Assembly: GCF_013822795.1 (NCBI RefSeq)
Contig: NZ_PNLB01000006.1
Location: forward strand, 147,852 to 211,851
Length of the DNA stretch: 64,000 nt
Source of the DNA: Phenylobacterium sp.
Lineage (GTDB): Bacteria > Pseudomonadota > Alphaproteobacteria > Caulobacterales > Caulobacteraceae
Direction: 5' to 3'
Of the stretch, positions 17,496 to 26,139 are shown piece after piece. Made by a program: the position numbers and the translations under genes. Every line of letters starts with the position of its first letter. Within the stretch, counting starts at the first letter, position 1. The notes beneath the pieces were generated by a model. That model had not been told where the DNA came from and searched no databases. It was given only the letters and a program-made list of their open reading frames with translations.

Positions 17496-19034
17496 ATGCT
17501 GGGTTGCTACACTGATCGTCTGAGCGTGCGGCCTCTCGAACGCTTCACCCTGCTGGCGAGCGCGCAAGGCCCGAGCCGGCTGCAGATCACCAGGATCGGT
17601 GGAACCGACGATGTGGTCCTGACGCAGGACGGCGTGGCGACCGAGTTGCAACCCGTGCCGGAAAACGTCGACCGCGACGGCTGCGGCTGGCGGCCGACCC
17701 TGGAGATCGAGGTCGGGGCTGATTGGCGCTCGGGCTACTATGACATCAAGCTGACCGACGCGGCCGGGGCCGAGACGCACCACTTCGTCTGCGTGAAGCC
17801 GCCGCTTGGCGAGCCGAAGTCACGAGCCGCCTTGGTCCTGGCGACCAACACCTATCACGCCTACAACTGGTGGGGCGGGGCCAACGCCTATTCCAACGTC
17901 ACCGGGCTGATGAGCGGTCAGGTCCCGTTCGATCAGGCGATGGACCAGGCGATCGGCGTGCTGTCGACCGAGCGGCCGTTCGCGCCGCTGATCGCCGCTG
18001 CGCCGGCTGACGCCCCGCGACTGGTCAATTCCCGCAAGCGCGGCTTCCAGGAACGCCCCTGGGCCAGCGAGCCGGCCTGGATGAAGGAGCACCGCGCCTC
18101 GCCCTATGACGGGTCCGCTGGCTTCCTGCACAAATGGGAACATGCGTTCGTGCAGTGGGCCGAGCGCGAGGGCTACGTCTTCGACGTCTTCACCGACTAC
18201 GATCTGGAGGCTGAACCGGACCTGCTGAAGGACTATGCCTCGGCCTTCTTCGTCGGCCACAGCGAGTACTGGTCCGGCGGCCAGCGGGCGCAGGTCGAGC
18301 GCTTCGTCGACGCTGGCGGCAAGGTCGGCATCCTGTCGGGCAACACCTGCTTCTGGAAGGTGCGCTGGGAGAACGACGGCAAGACCCTGATCTGCCACAA
18401 GTGGCGCGGCTTCGAGGCCGAGGATGTGCCGGCCAAGGACGCCACGCATCTGTGGTCACACGCCGCCTTCGAGCAGCCCGAAGCGGCGCTGACCGGCCTG
18501 AGCTTCGTGTTCGCCGGCTATCACCGCCTGGGCATGTGCGTCTCACGCGGGCAGGGCGGCTTCACGATCTACGACGACAAGCACTGGGCGCTGGAAGGCT
18601 CGGACCTGTTCTACGGCGACATCCTGGGCGGCGACCTGCCGCTGATCGGCTACGAGAGCGACGGCTGCAAGTTCGAGTTCGGCCAGGACGGATTGCCCAA
18701 GGCGATCCCCAGCGTCGGCGTCCCGGCCAATCTCGAGATCATCGGCATCGCGCCGTGCGCCTTCGGCGAGGAGGCCGGCCGCGGCTACAACCCGATCATC
18801 CCGCCCGAGAAGCTGGACGTGATCGCGAACGTGGTGTTCGGGAACGCTAGCCCCGAGGCCCAGGCCGCTGTGCTGCGCGGGCATGCGGTGCTGGCCAGCT
18901 TCAAACGCGGCGAGGGCGAGGTGTTCAACACCGGAACGACCGAATGGGCGCATGGCCTGAAGGCGCAGGACCCGTTCGTGGCGACCATCACCCACAACGT
19001 CCTGCGCCGGTTCGGCGTGACGCGGACCGCCTAG
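17496..19034 (+). CDS. N,N-dimethylformamidase large-subunit-like protein
   Basis: This 512-residue protein resembles the C-terminal catalytic region of the N,N-dimethylformamidase large subunit. Recognisable stretches are TNTYHAYNWWGGANAYS, FFVGHSEYWSGGQRAQ and GILSGNTCFWKVRW, rich in the Tyr/His/Glu residues expected around the mononuclear iron site of that family. Characterised dimethylformamidase is much longer (about 760 residues) and works with a small subunit. No small-subunit gene is seen here, so this is probably a different amidohydrolase with its own substrate. GGGAGGG precedes the ATG at 17496. It is divergent from the TonB receptor, and its stop overlaps that of the convergent flavin monooxygenase by 4 bases. 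The family call is from remembered motifs. Confidence 0.75.
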   Translation: MLGCYTDRLSVRPLERFTLLASAQGPSRLQITRIGGTDDVVLTQDGVATELQPVPENVDRDGCGWRPTLEIEVGADWRSGYYDIKLTDAAGAETHHFVCVKPPLGEPKSRAALVLATNTYHAYNWWGGANAYSNVTGLMSGQVPFDQAMDQAIGVLSTERPFAPLIAAAPADAPRLVNSRKRGFQERPWASEPAWMKEHRASPYDGSAGFLHKWEHAFVQWAEREGYVFDVFTDYDLEAEPDLLKDYASAFFVGHSEYWSGGQRAQVERFVDAGGKVGILSGNTCFWKVRWENDGKTLICHKWRGFEAEDVPAKDATHLWSHAAFEQPEAALTGLSFVFAGYHRLGMCVSRGQGGFTIYDDKHWALEGSDLFYGDILGGDLPLIGYESDGCKFEFGQDGLPKAIPSVGVPANLEIIGIAPCAFGEEAGRGYNPIIPPEKLDVIANVVFGNASPEAQAAVLRGHAVLASFKRGEGEVFNTGTTEWAHGLKAQDPFVATITHNVLRRFGVTRTA

Positions 19035-20392
19035 GCCGCGACGCCGGCCCGGGCGGGGATCGGCGGCGCGTAGCCGGCGGCCTTGGCGCGGGCCTCGCCG
19101 CGGACGATCTCCTTCAGCAGGTCGGCGACATAGACGCCGAAGTCGACCTGGATGGTGTGGCGCTTGGACCGGTAGTACTGGCCCAGATGCGCCTCCTCGT
19201 CGCGCGTGGTGGTCTCGGCCATCTCGGCCGGCGAGGGCGGCAGGTAGCGACCGGCCAGATAGGCCGCGGCCAGCTTGGCCTGCTGCTCGGCGAAGTTGAC
19301 CAGCGTCGGCAGCGGCTGGGCCAGGCCCATATAGAAGAGGTTGGGCACGGCCGGGTTCATCATCCGCTTGAACAGCGGCAGCCGATGATCGGCGTCCGGA
19401 ACCAGGGCCGGATCATCGAAGAACGGGAAGCGCATGTCGTAGCCGGTGGCGAAGATGATCGCGTCGACGTCCTCGACACTGCCGTCGGCGAAGCGGACCT
19501 GGTCGCCCTCGAGCCGCTCGATCGCCGGCTTGAACTTCACGTCGCCGCAGCCGGCGCGGGTCAGGAACTCGCCCGACACCGACGGATGAGCCTCCAGCGG
19601 CTCGTGGTCGGGCTTGGGCAGGCCATAGTCCTCCATCTTGCCGATCGACTTCTTGATGGCTGCGCGGGCCAGCGACAGGCCGAGCTTGCGCGGCATCCAG
19701 GAGGGCATGGCCGATTTGTCGGCCGGTCGGCCGTTCATGTACTTGGGCAGCACCCAGACGCCGCGGCGGGCCGAGACCCAGAGGTTCTTGGCGATCGGCC
19801 GCTGGGCGAGCTCGGAGGCGATGTCCATCGCCGAATTGCCCATGCCGACCACGACGATGTTCTTGCCGCGCATGTCGACTGGGTCGAACGGGTCGCGATA
19901 GGCGTGGCTATGGAAGGCCGCGCCGTTGAACTCGCCGTCATAGTCGGGGACGCGCGGGCTCCAGTGGTGGCCGTTGCAGACGAACAGCACGTCGTAGAGC
20001 CGGGTCTCGCCGGTCGACAGCCGCACCTCCCACAGGCCGTCGTCGGTGCGGCGGGCCTTCTCGACCGCAGTGTTGAAGGTGATGGTCTCGCGCAGGCCGA
20101 AGTGGTCGACGTAGTCCTTGAAGTACTGGAACAGCTGGGCGTGGTGCGGGAAGTCGGGCCAGTCGGCGGGGACCGGAAAATCTTCGAACGCCAGCCGCCA
20201 CTTCGAGGTGTCGATGTGCAGGCTTTCGTAGCAGGCCGAGAGCCCGTTCGGATTGCGGTAGTACCAGTTGCCGCCGATGTCGTCCGACAGCTCGAAGCAG
20301 TCGTAGGGAATGCCGTGATCCTTCAGCCGCTTGGCGGTCGTGAAGCCCGAGCAGCCGGCGCCGATGATGCAGGCCTTTGGCGACTGAGCCAC
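19031..20392 (-). CDS. Flavin-containing monooxygenase
   Basis: This 453-residue class B flavoprotein monooxygenase (FMO/Baeyer-Villiger group) uses FAD and NADPH. The FAD-binding Rossmann motif is IIGAGCSG at residues 9-16. The FMO-identifying motif is FNGAAFHSHAY, and the NADPH-binding second Rossmann motif VVVGMGNSAMD follows. Such enzymes oxygenate soft nucleophiles (N or S) or insert oxygen next to ketones. The gene begins with GTG at 20392 after GGGAGG. Its place beside an amidohydrolase-like gene and a TonB receptor suggests oxidation of a nitrogen-containing or ketone intermediate. It does not share an obvious operator with them, so membership in the same regulon is inference. Confidence 0.92.
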   Translation of the reverse strand: MAQSPKACIIGAGCSGFTTAKRLKDHGIPYDCFELSDDIGGNWYYRNPNGLSACYESLHIDTSKWRLAFEDFPVPADWPDFPHHAQLFQYFKDYVDHFGLRETITFNTAVEKARRTDDGLWEVRLSTGETRLYDVLFVCNGHHWSPRVPDYDGEFNGAAFHSHAYRDPFDPVDMRGKNIVVVGMGNSAMDIASELAQRPIAKNLWVSARRGVWVLPKYMNGRPADKSAMPSWMPRKLGLSLARAAIKKSIGKMEDYGLPKPDHEPLEAHPSVSGEFLTRAGCGDVKFKPAIERLEGDQVRFADGSVEDVDAIIFATGYDMRFPFFDDPALVPDADHRLPLFKRMMNPAVPNLFYMGLAQPLPTLVNFAEQQAKLAAAYLAGRYLPPSPAEMAETTTRDEEAHLGQYYRSKRHTIQVDFGVYVADLLKEIVRGEARAKAAGYAPPIPARAGVAA

Positions 20393-20548
20393 GGCGTCCT
20401 CCCTTGCATGACGTTGATTGGTCGGGAAGCTAGCGCCGGAGCGGCGCCGGCGCCTAGATTCACGTGGGGGAACCCGATGCGACGGCGGTCATTAGCCCTA
20501 TCAAAGGGCGAGCGCCGGAGTTGCGGCGTTCGGGCGTAGGGGGAACAG

Positions 20549-22117
20549 GTGGGGCATTCAGTCGAGACGCCGCGGGCCGTGGACGAGCGGGTCTACGAGC
20601 GGCTGATCCAGTCAGTCGTCGACTATGCGATCTATATGCTTGATCTGGACGGCCGGGTGGTCAGCTGGAACGCCGGCGCCGAGAAGATCAAGGGCTATGC
20701 CGCCGCCGAGATCATCGGCGACAATTTCGCCCGCTTCTACACGCCGGAGGATCGCGCCGCGGGCGCGCCGCAGAACGCCCTGCGGGTCGCCGGGGCCGAG
20801 GGGCGCTTCGCCGCCGAAGGCTGGCGCCTGCGCAAGGACGGCACGCGCTTTTGGGCCATGGTGGTCATCGACCCGGTGCGCGCCGACGGCGAACTGATCG
20901 GCTTCGCCAAGATCACCCGCGACATGACCGAGCTACGCGAAGCCCAGCTGGAGCTGGAACGCTCGCGCCAGGCGCTGTTCCAGGCCCAGAAGATGGAGGC
21001 GGTCGGCCAGTTGACTGGCGGCTTGGCCCACGACTTCAACAACCTGCTGACCGGCGTGACCGGCAGTCTCGACCTGATGCGGCGGCGGCTGGACCAGGGC
21101 CGGATCAACGAGCTGGAGCGCTACATCACCGCCGCGCAGGGCGCGACCGCGCGGGCCGCGGCGCTGACCCACCGGTTGCTGGCCTTCTCGCGGCGCCAGC
21201 CCCTGCAGCCGAAGGCGGTCGACGCCAACAAGCTGGTGGCGGGCATGGAGGAGCTGGTTCGCCGCACGGTCGGACCAGGCGTCGTCGTGCAGACCGAGCT
21301 CAGCGCCGAGCTCTGGCCCTGCTACTGCGACCCCAACCAGCTCGAGAACGCGATCCTCAACCTCTGCATCAACGGCCGGGACGCGATGGGCGAGGGCGGC
21401 CGGCTGATCATCGAGACGCTTAACGCCCTGATCGACGAGGCGGCGGGCGCCGATCGCGACATGCCTCCGGGGGAGTACGTGACGGTCGCCGTCAGCGACA
21501 CCGGGCGCGGCATCAGCCCCGAGCTGCTGACACGGGTGTGCGAACCGTTCTTCACCACCAAGCCGGCCGGGAAGGGCACCGGGCTCGGCCTGTCGATGAT
21601 CTACGGCTTCGCCAAGCAGTCCGGCGGACAAATCCGCATCTATTCCGAGGTCGGGGAAGGGACATCCGTCCGTATCTACCTGCCGCGCCATCAGGGCGAT
21701 GCGCTGGCCGAGCAGCCGATCGGCCGGGCGGCAAGCCCGCCGGCCGGGCGCGGCGAGACGGTGCTGATCGTCGACGACGAGCCGACCATCCGCATGCTGG
21801 TCAGCGACACTCTGGCCGAGCTCGGTTACCAGGCCATCGAGGCGGCTGACGCGGCGACCGGGCTGAAGTTGCTGGAATCGGACGTGGTCATCGACCTGCT
21901 GATCACCGATGTCGGCCTGCCCGGCGGCATGAACGGCAAGCAGATGGCCGACGCCGCGCGTCTGCGACGACCGGAGCTGAAGGTGATGTTCATCACCGGC
22001 TACACCGAGAACGCGGCGATCTCCAACGGCCGGCTGGAGCGCGGCATGCACGTGCTGAGCAAGCCGTTCCCGATGGAGAAGCTGGCCACCCGCATCCGCG
22101 CGATCATCGAGGGCTAG
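20549..22117 (+). CDS. PAS-domain hybrid histidine kinase with receiver domain
   Basis: This 522-residue signalling protein has no evident membrane helix and is presumably cytoplasmic. A PAS domain at about residues 20-130 is followed by a dimerisation/phosphoacceptor helix with the H-box GQLTGGLAHDFNNLLT (about 154-169). An HATPase domain carries DTGRGIS and GKGTGLGLSMIYG. A C-terminal receiver with DDEPTIR and the phosphoacceptor in LLITDVGLPG fills about 405-520. The PAS core has no histidine at the position that holds haem in FixL, so oxygen sensing of that type is unlikely. It starts with GTG after GGGGGAACAG. No partner regulator is adjacent. Its stop overlaps the convergent peptidase gene by 4 bases. 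Confidence 0.92.
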   Translation: MGHSVETPRAVDERVYERLIQSVVDYAIYMLDLDGRVVSWNAGAEKIKGYAAAEIIGDNFARFYTPEDRAAGAPQNALRVAGAEGRFAAEGWRLRKDGTRFWAMVVIDPVRADGELIGFAKITRDMTELREAQLELERSRQALFQAQKMEAVGQLTGGLAHDFNNLLTGVTGSLDLMRRRLDQGRINELERYITAAQGATARAAALTHRLLAFSRRQPLQPKAVDANKLVAGMEELVRRTVGPGVVVQTELSAELWPCYCDPNQLENAILNLCINGRDAMGEGGRLIIETLNALIDEAAGADRDMPPGEYVTVAVSDTGRGISPELLTRVCEPFFTTKPAGKGTGLGLSMIYGFAKQSGGQIRIYSEVGEGTSVRIYLPRHQGDALAEQPIGRAASPPAGRGETVLIVDDEPTIRMLVSDTLAELGYQAIEAADAATGLKLLESDVVIDLLITDVGLPGGMNGKQMADAARLRRPELKVMFITGYTENAAISNGRLERGMHVLSKPFPMEKLATRIRAIIEG

Positions 22118-23193
22118 AGCCGCGGCAGGCCGTCCATGATCGCGGTCAGCGCCATGGCGGTCTGGCGCTCCATGGCGCTGTGACCGGCGTTGGTCATGAT
22201 GAAGGTCGCTGGCGGCGCGCCGAGCTCGGTGAGGGTCGCGGCCAGGCGCGAGGCCTGGGGCAGGGGACAGACCTGGTCGAACCGGCCGTGGACGATGTGG
22301 ATCGGGACGCCGGCCAGCGCCGCGGCGTGGCGCACGATGTAGTCGGGCTCGAGGAACAGGTCATTGGCGAAGAAGTGCGCCTCGATCTGCGCGAAGCTGA
22401 GCGCGAAGTCCGGCTCGCCGAACTTTCCGGAGTCGGCGTTGTCGGGGATCATGTTCGAGATCGTGCCTTCCCAGACCGACCAGGCCACGGCGGCCTGCAG
22501 CTGCCGCTCGCGCTCGGCCTCAGACTGCGGGATCATGTCGAAGATAGCCTTGTAGGCGCCCATGATGTCGCCGCGGTCGGCGGGTGGGATGACCTCGACA
22601 AAGGCCTTCCATTCCTCGGGATAGGTCACGTAGGCGCCCGGCTCGGTCAGCGCGAACGGCGTCTCGGCGAACACCGCCGCATTGCCCTGGTACATGTAGA
22701 GCAGGTCCTCGCGGGTGCCGAGGAAGATGCCGCGCAGGACCAGCGAGGCGACGTTCTGCGGATGGCGGATGGCGTAGACCAGCGCCAGGGTGCTGCCCCA
22801 GCTGCCGCCGAACACGTGCATCTTGCCGTCGATCGCCAGCGCCGTGCGCAGGGCGTTGATGTCGTCGACCAGATGGTCGGTCGTATTGTCGGACAGCGCG
22901 ATCTTCGGCCCGGCCGAGGCGACAGTCGGCACGCTCTTCCCGCAGCCGCGCTGATCGAACAGGATCACCCGATAGCGATCCGGATTGAAGAACCGCGACA
23001 TCACAGGGGCGCACGCGCCGCCCGGGCCGCCATGCAGGAACATCACCGGCTCGCCGTCCGGGTTCCCGTACTCTTCCCAATAGAGCTTGTGCCCGGGCGA
23101 CACCGCCAGCAGGCCCGAGCGGTTCGCCTGAGCCTGGGGGTAGGACCACTGGTCAGTGATCTTGCTCGTCGCCTGCAGTTTCGAGAAGTCCAC
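22114..23193 (-). CDS. pip: Proline iminopeptidase (alpha/beta hydrolase, S33)
   Basis: This 359-residue prolyl aminopeptidase removes N-terminal proline from peptides. The oxyanion motif HGGPGGAC, the nucleophile elbow GGSWGSTLA, the acid in HGRFDQVCP and the catalytic histidine in NAGHSAM are in the expected order. The DQRGCGKS block typical of family S33 is also present. The N-terminus has an extra 35 or so residues before the usual start of homology but no convincing signal peptide, so I place it in the cytoplasm. It is a single gene, convergent with the hybrid kinase and separated by 75 bp from the CoA-ligase gene on the same strand. Confidence 0.9.
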   Translation of the reverse strand: MDFSKLQATSKITDQWSYPQAQANRSGLLAVSPGHKLYWEEYGNPDGEPVMFLHGGPGGACAPVMSRFFNPDRYRVILFDQRGCGKSVPTVASAGPKIALSDNTTDHLVDDINALRTALAIDGKMHVFGGSWGSTLALVYAIRHPQNVASLVLRGIFLGTREDLLYMYQGNAAVFAETPFALTEPGAYVTYPEEWKAFVEVIPPADRGDIMGAYKAIFDMIPQSEAERERQLQAAVAWSVWEGTISNMIPDNADSGKFGEPDFALSFAQIEAHFFANDLFLEPDYIVRHAAALAGVPIHIVHGRFDQVCPLPQASRLAATLTELGAPPATFIMTNAGHSAMERQTAMALTAIMDGLPRL

Positions 23194-23268
23194 GGGCCTG
23201 CTCCGATTACGTCGCGTTCGCCGGGGCTTGGACCCGGACGGGGGCCGTGGTCAACCCACCAGGCCTTT

Positions 23269-24828
23269 TCAGCTGTCGACGAGCAGCGCCCGCAACTCGG
23301 CCTTGGCGACCTTCTCCAGCGTCGATCGCGGCAGGCTCTCCACCAGCCGGATCTCGTGCGGCTGCTTGAAGCTGGCGAGCGCCTGGGCGCAGGCGGCGAG
23401 GATCCGGGCCTCAAGCCCAGGTTCCGCCCCGGCGGCGGGGATCACGAACGCCACCGGCGCCTCGTCGAGCATCGGATGGCGCTTGGCGACGACGGCGACC
23501 TCTGCGACGCCGGGGACGGCGGCGATCACGCGCTCGATCTCTGAGGCCGCGACGTTCTCGCCGCCGACCTTCAGCATGTCCTTCGAGCGGTCGGCGAAGT
23601 AGAGGAAGCCGTCCAGCCCCAGCCGCACGCGGTCGCCGGTGATGAACAAGCCATCCTCGCGGAAGGCCGCCGCGGTCGCCGCGGGATCGCCGGCGTACTC
23701 CTTGAATAGCGACAAGCCGCGCTGACCGCCGACGAACAGGTCGCCGGTCTCGCCGGGCGCCACGGGCTGTCCGTCATCGTCCAGGACGTGAATGTCGTAG
23801 CCGGGGGCAGGCCGGCCCATCGACATCGGCGCGTCCGGTTGCCGGGCCGAGCCGACCGTGCCGTGGGCGATGGTCTCGGTCATGCCCCACCAGCCGATGG
23901 TCTTGACCCCGAAATGCTTGTCCCAGGCCGGCTCGCAGATCGCATTGCCCCAGAACCGGTAGCTGTGCGACGGCGGCAACGGCTGGGCCGCCAGCGCCTT
24001 GACGCAGAACGGCACCACAGACGTCCAGGTCGCCCCGTGCTTCAGCGACGCCGGCCAGAACCGCGAGGCCGAGAACCGCGGCATCAGCACCACATGGGCT
24101 CCGGCCCACAACGAGGCCAGCACCGAATAAGCCTGGGCGTTGGTGTGGAAGAGCGGCAGGTGGGTTAGGTGGACGTCGTCCGGCCTCAGGTCCTCGTTCT
24201 GCGCGCAGGACTTGGCGCCCCACAGAGCATTGCCGTGGGTCCAGAGCACCGCCTTCGGCCGCGCCGTGGTCCCCGAGGTGTACTGGATGGCGAAATCCGC
24301 CCAGGGATCATGCGGCCGCTCGCTGAGTGAGCCCGGGTCGGCGTCGATCGCCGCGAAGGGTTCGAAGCCCGAAGGGGCCTCGGCCGGGGCGCCGTTGTCG
24401 GTCTCGGTGACGACGCGCCAGCCAAGCCCCGGCGCCGCCCCGGCGACCAGGGCGGCGAACCGCGGCTGAGTGATCGCGCCGACCGCGCCGCTGTGCTCGG
24501 CGAAGTAAGCGATCTCGTCGGCGCTGGACTTGGCGTTGGTGGTCACCGCAACCGCGCCGGCATAGGCGCAGCCCAGCCAGGCGATCACCGACTCCGGGCA
24601 GTTGTCGAGATGGACCAGCACCCGGTCGTCAGGCCGCACGCCGCGCGCCTGCAAACCGGCCGCGAACCGGCGCAGGGCCTCGGCGAAAGCGTCGTAGGTC
24701 CAGCTACGAGGCTCGCCCTCGAAGGGCTCCCAGCTCAGCCAGGGCCGGCCGGCCTGCATGCGCGCCTGGTTGTCGACCAGGGTGCGGATGTCCATGCCCG
24801 CGAAGGGCGAGATCGGACGCGGGCTCAA
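23269..24828 (-). CDS. AMP-dependent acyl/aryl-CoA ligase
   Basis: This 519-residue adenylate-forming enzyme activates a carboxylic acid to its CoA thioester. The P-loop-like A3 motif is YTSGTTARPKAVLWTHGN, in which the usual Gly after TT is Ala. GWWGMTE is the A5 motif, and GDRVRLGLDGFLYFADRSKDM covers the A7-A8 hinge. LPRSTLEKVAKAEL carries the C-terminal catalytic lysine. It is the last gene of the aromatic-degradation operon and overlaps the TetR gene by 4 bases. It may activate an acidic ring-cleavage product or a side-chain acid such as a phenylpropanoid. The exact acid is not identifiable. Confidence 0.88.
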   Translation of the reverse strand: MSPRPISPFAGMDIRTLVDNQARMQAGRPWLSWEPFEGEPRSWTYDAFAEALRRFAAGLQARGVRPDDRVLVHLDNCPESVIAWLGCAYAGAVAVTTNAKSSADEIAYFAEHSGAVGAITQPRFAALVAGAAPGLGWRVVTETDNGAPAEAPSGFEPFAAIDADPGSLSERPHDPWADFAIQYTSGTTARPKAVLWTHGNALWGAKSCAQNEDLRPDDVHLTHLPLFHTNAQAYSVLASLWAGAHVVLMPRFSASRFWPASLKHGATWTSVVPFCVKALAAQPLPPSHSYRFWGNAICEPAWDKHFGVKTIGWWGMTETIAHGTVGSARQPDAPMSMGRPAPGYDIHVLDDDGQPVAPGETGDLFVGGQRGLSLFKEYAGDPAATAAAFREDGLFITGDRVRLGLDGFLYFADRSKDMLKVGGENVAASEIERVIAAVPGVAEVAVVAKRHPMLDEAPVAFVIPAAGAEPGLEARILAACAQALASFKQPHEIRLVESLPRSTLEKVAKAELRALLVDS

Positions 24829-25493
24829 TGGGCCGCTCCCTTGGCTGGCGGCGCGTCCTGGAACGCGCCCTGGCGAACGATTTCGTCGGCGGCCTGCGCG
24901 GCTATGGCTTCGGGTTCCGCGCCGGGCACGCCCAGGCCGCGCAGCAGCAGCGTGCCCATCTGCTGGGCCAGGCTGACGGCGAACGGCGCCGTCGGCTCCT
25001 GGGTCACGCGGATCAGCGCCAGCTGGGCAATGCCGAGCACGAACAGCACGCCAGATTCCGTCGTCGCCACCGCGAAGCGACCCTGGGCCAGGCCGTCGGC
25101 GATGTCGTCGACCAGCCCCTTGTTCAGCGGCGTGGAGATCGAGGTGTGCCCGCTGTGCATGCGCACCAGCACCCCCGCCCGCTCTGGATCATCAACCGCA
25201 TAGCGCAGGTAGACGCAAACCGCTCGGGCCATGCGCTTGGCGGGATCGGCGACCCCGGCGTTGGCGCGGGTCACCGCGCGCTCGACCTCGGCGCGGATCT
25301 CGGCGGTGATCTCGCGGACCAGCGCGTCGCGGTCGGGGAAGTGGTTGTAGAAGCTGCCTTTGGAGACCTCGGCAGCCTGGACGATGTCGTCGATCGCCAC
25401 CGCGTCCACCGGATGCTCGCAGAACAGCCGCCGTCCGGCCGCCACCAGCGCCGCCCGCGTCTGCTGCGCCCGCTCGATCCGCTTGCCGCTCAC
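24825..25493 (-). CDS. TetR family regulator of the aromatic operon
   Basis: This 222-residue regulator has its helix-turn-helix at about residues 10-60 (AIDDIVQAAEVSKGSFYNHF followed by PDRDAL), the TetR signature. The start is GTG at 25493, 5 bases past the GST stop, with AGGGG before it. Longer in-frame extensions upstream only run through the GST gene in another frame. It lies inside the operon it probably controls, between the GST and CoA-ligase genes, and overlaps the ligase by 4 bases. Two TGAC-N6-GTCA palindromes in front of the first gene of the operon (29439-29452 and 29514-29527) are the natural target. If so, it makes a feedback loop, since its own transcription starts there. Confidence 0.85.
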   Translation of the reverse strand: MSGKRIERAQQTRAALVAAGRRLFCEHPVDAVAIDDIVQAAEVSKGSFYNHFPDRDALVREITAEIRAEVERAVTRANAGVADPAKRMARAVCVYLRYAVDDPERAGVLVRMHSGHTSISTPLNKGLVDDIADGLAQGRFAVATTESGVLFVLGIAQLALIRVTQEPTAPFAVSLAQQMGTLLLRGLGVPGAEPEAIAAQAADEIVRQGAFQDAPPAKGAAH

Positions 25494-25498
25494 CGCCC

Positions 25499-26131
25499 CT
25501 AGCCCTCCGCCATCAGCTTCATCTCCTCGCCGAGTATGGCGGCGAGCGCCGGGCGGGCCAGCATCCTTTGCTGAAACGCATCGAGGTTCGGCAGCGGCGG
25601 CAGCTTGCCGGCCACCGCCGGGGCTCCGCGCCACAGCAGAAACACCAGCAGATAGAGGTCGCAAAGGCTGAAGTCGCCCAGCAGATAATCCTGCTCGGCC
25701 AGATGTGCGTCGACCTCCTGCAGCGCCGCCCCGACCCGCGCCACATGCACGGCCCGGACAGCCGTAGGATCGCAGCCCTCGAACGCCTCGGCCCGCAAGG
25801 CGCCGGTATAGGCCGCATGCACCGTGCTCGACAGGAACGAGAGCCACGCCTGGGCTTGAGCCCGCGCAAAGGACCCCGCCGGCGGCAGCAGCCCGGCCTG
25901 CGGGGCCAGGTCAGCGATGAACGGCAAGATCGCGGTCGACTCGGTGATCACGCCGTCGTCGGTCTGCAGGGCCGGAACCTTGCCGCGCGGATTGATCTGC
26001 AGGTAGGCCTCGGCGCGGTTTTCGCCGCGGGCGGTGCGGACGACGGCGACCTCGTGGGTCAGGCCGGCCTCAGCCAGGGCGAAGCGGCTGGCGAGCGAGC
26101 AGGCCATGGGCGCGTGGTGCAGACGTAGCAT
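25499..26131 (-). CDS. Glutathione S-transferase family protein
   Basis: This 210-residue soluble GST has a thioredoxin-like N-terminal domain. MLRLHHAPMACSLASRFALA carries the candidate active-site Ser/Cys, NPRGKVPAL holds the cis-proline, and DGVITESTAIL contacts glutathione. An all-helical C-terminal domain follows. In aromatic operons, GSTs act as glutathione-dependent isomerases of ring-cleavage products, as ether-cleaving or dehalogenating enzymes, or in detoxification. Its location between hydroxylase and TetR genes favours a dedicated pathway step. Which of these reactions it catalyses is not visible from sequence. Confidence 0.87.
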   Translation of the reverse strand: MLRLHHAPMACSLASRFALAEAGLTHEVAVVRTARGENRAEAYLQINPRGKVPALQTDDGVITESTAILPFIADLAPQAGLLPPAGSFARAQAQAWLSFLSSTVHAAYTGALRAEAFEGCDPTAVRAVHVARVGAALQEVDAHLAEQDYLLGDFSLCDLYLLVFLLWRGAPAVAGKLPPLPNLDAFQQRMLARPALAAILGEEMKLMAEG

Positions 26132-26139
26132 GAAGACTC

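Noticed and set aside
20495..20509. Inverted repeat GCCCT-ATCAA-AGGGC before the hybrid kinase
   Set aside because: It is short, isolated and without a second copy or a clear relation to either start, so it could be chance.
18944..20539. 531-codon plus-strand frame
   Set aside because: It is antisense to the flavin monooxygenase, which has complete cofactor motifs. The plus-strand product has none.
20549..22117. Hybrid kinase as the oxygen sensor FixL
   Set aside because: The PAS domain has no histidine at the haem-ligating position and there is no FixJ gene beside it.
24825..25847. Longer version of the TetR gene starting at 25847
   Set aside because: The extra 118 codons run through the GST gene in another frame and are not TetR-like. 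GTG at 25493 has a ribosome site and normal family length.
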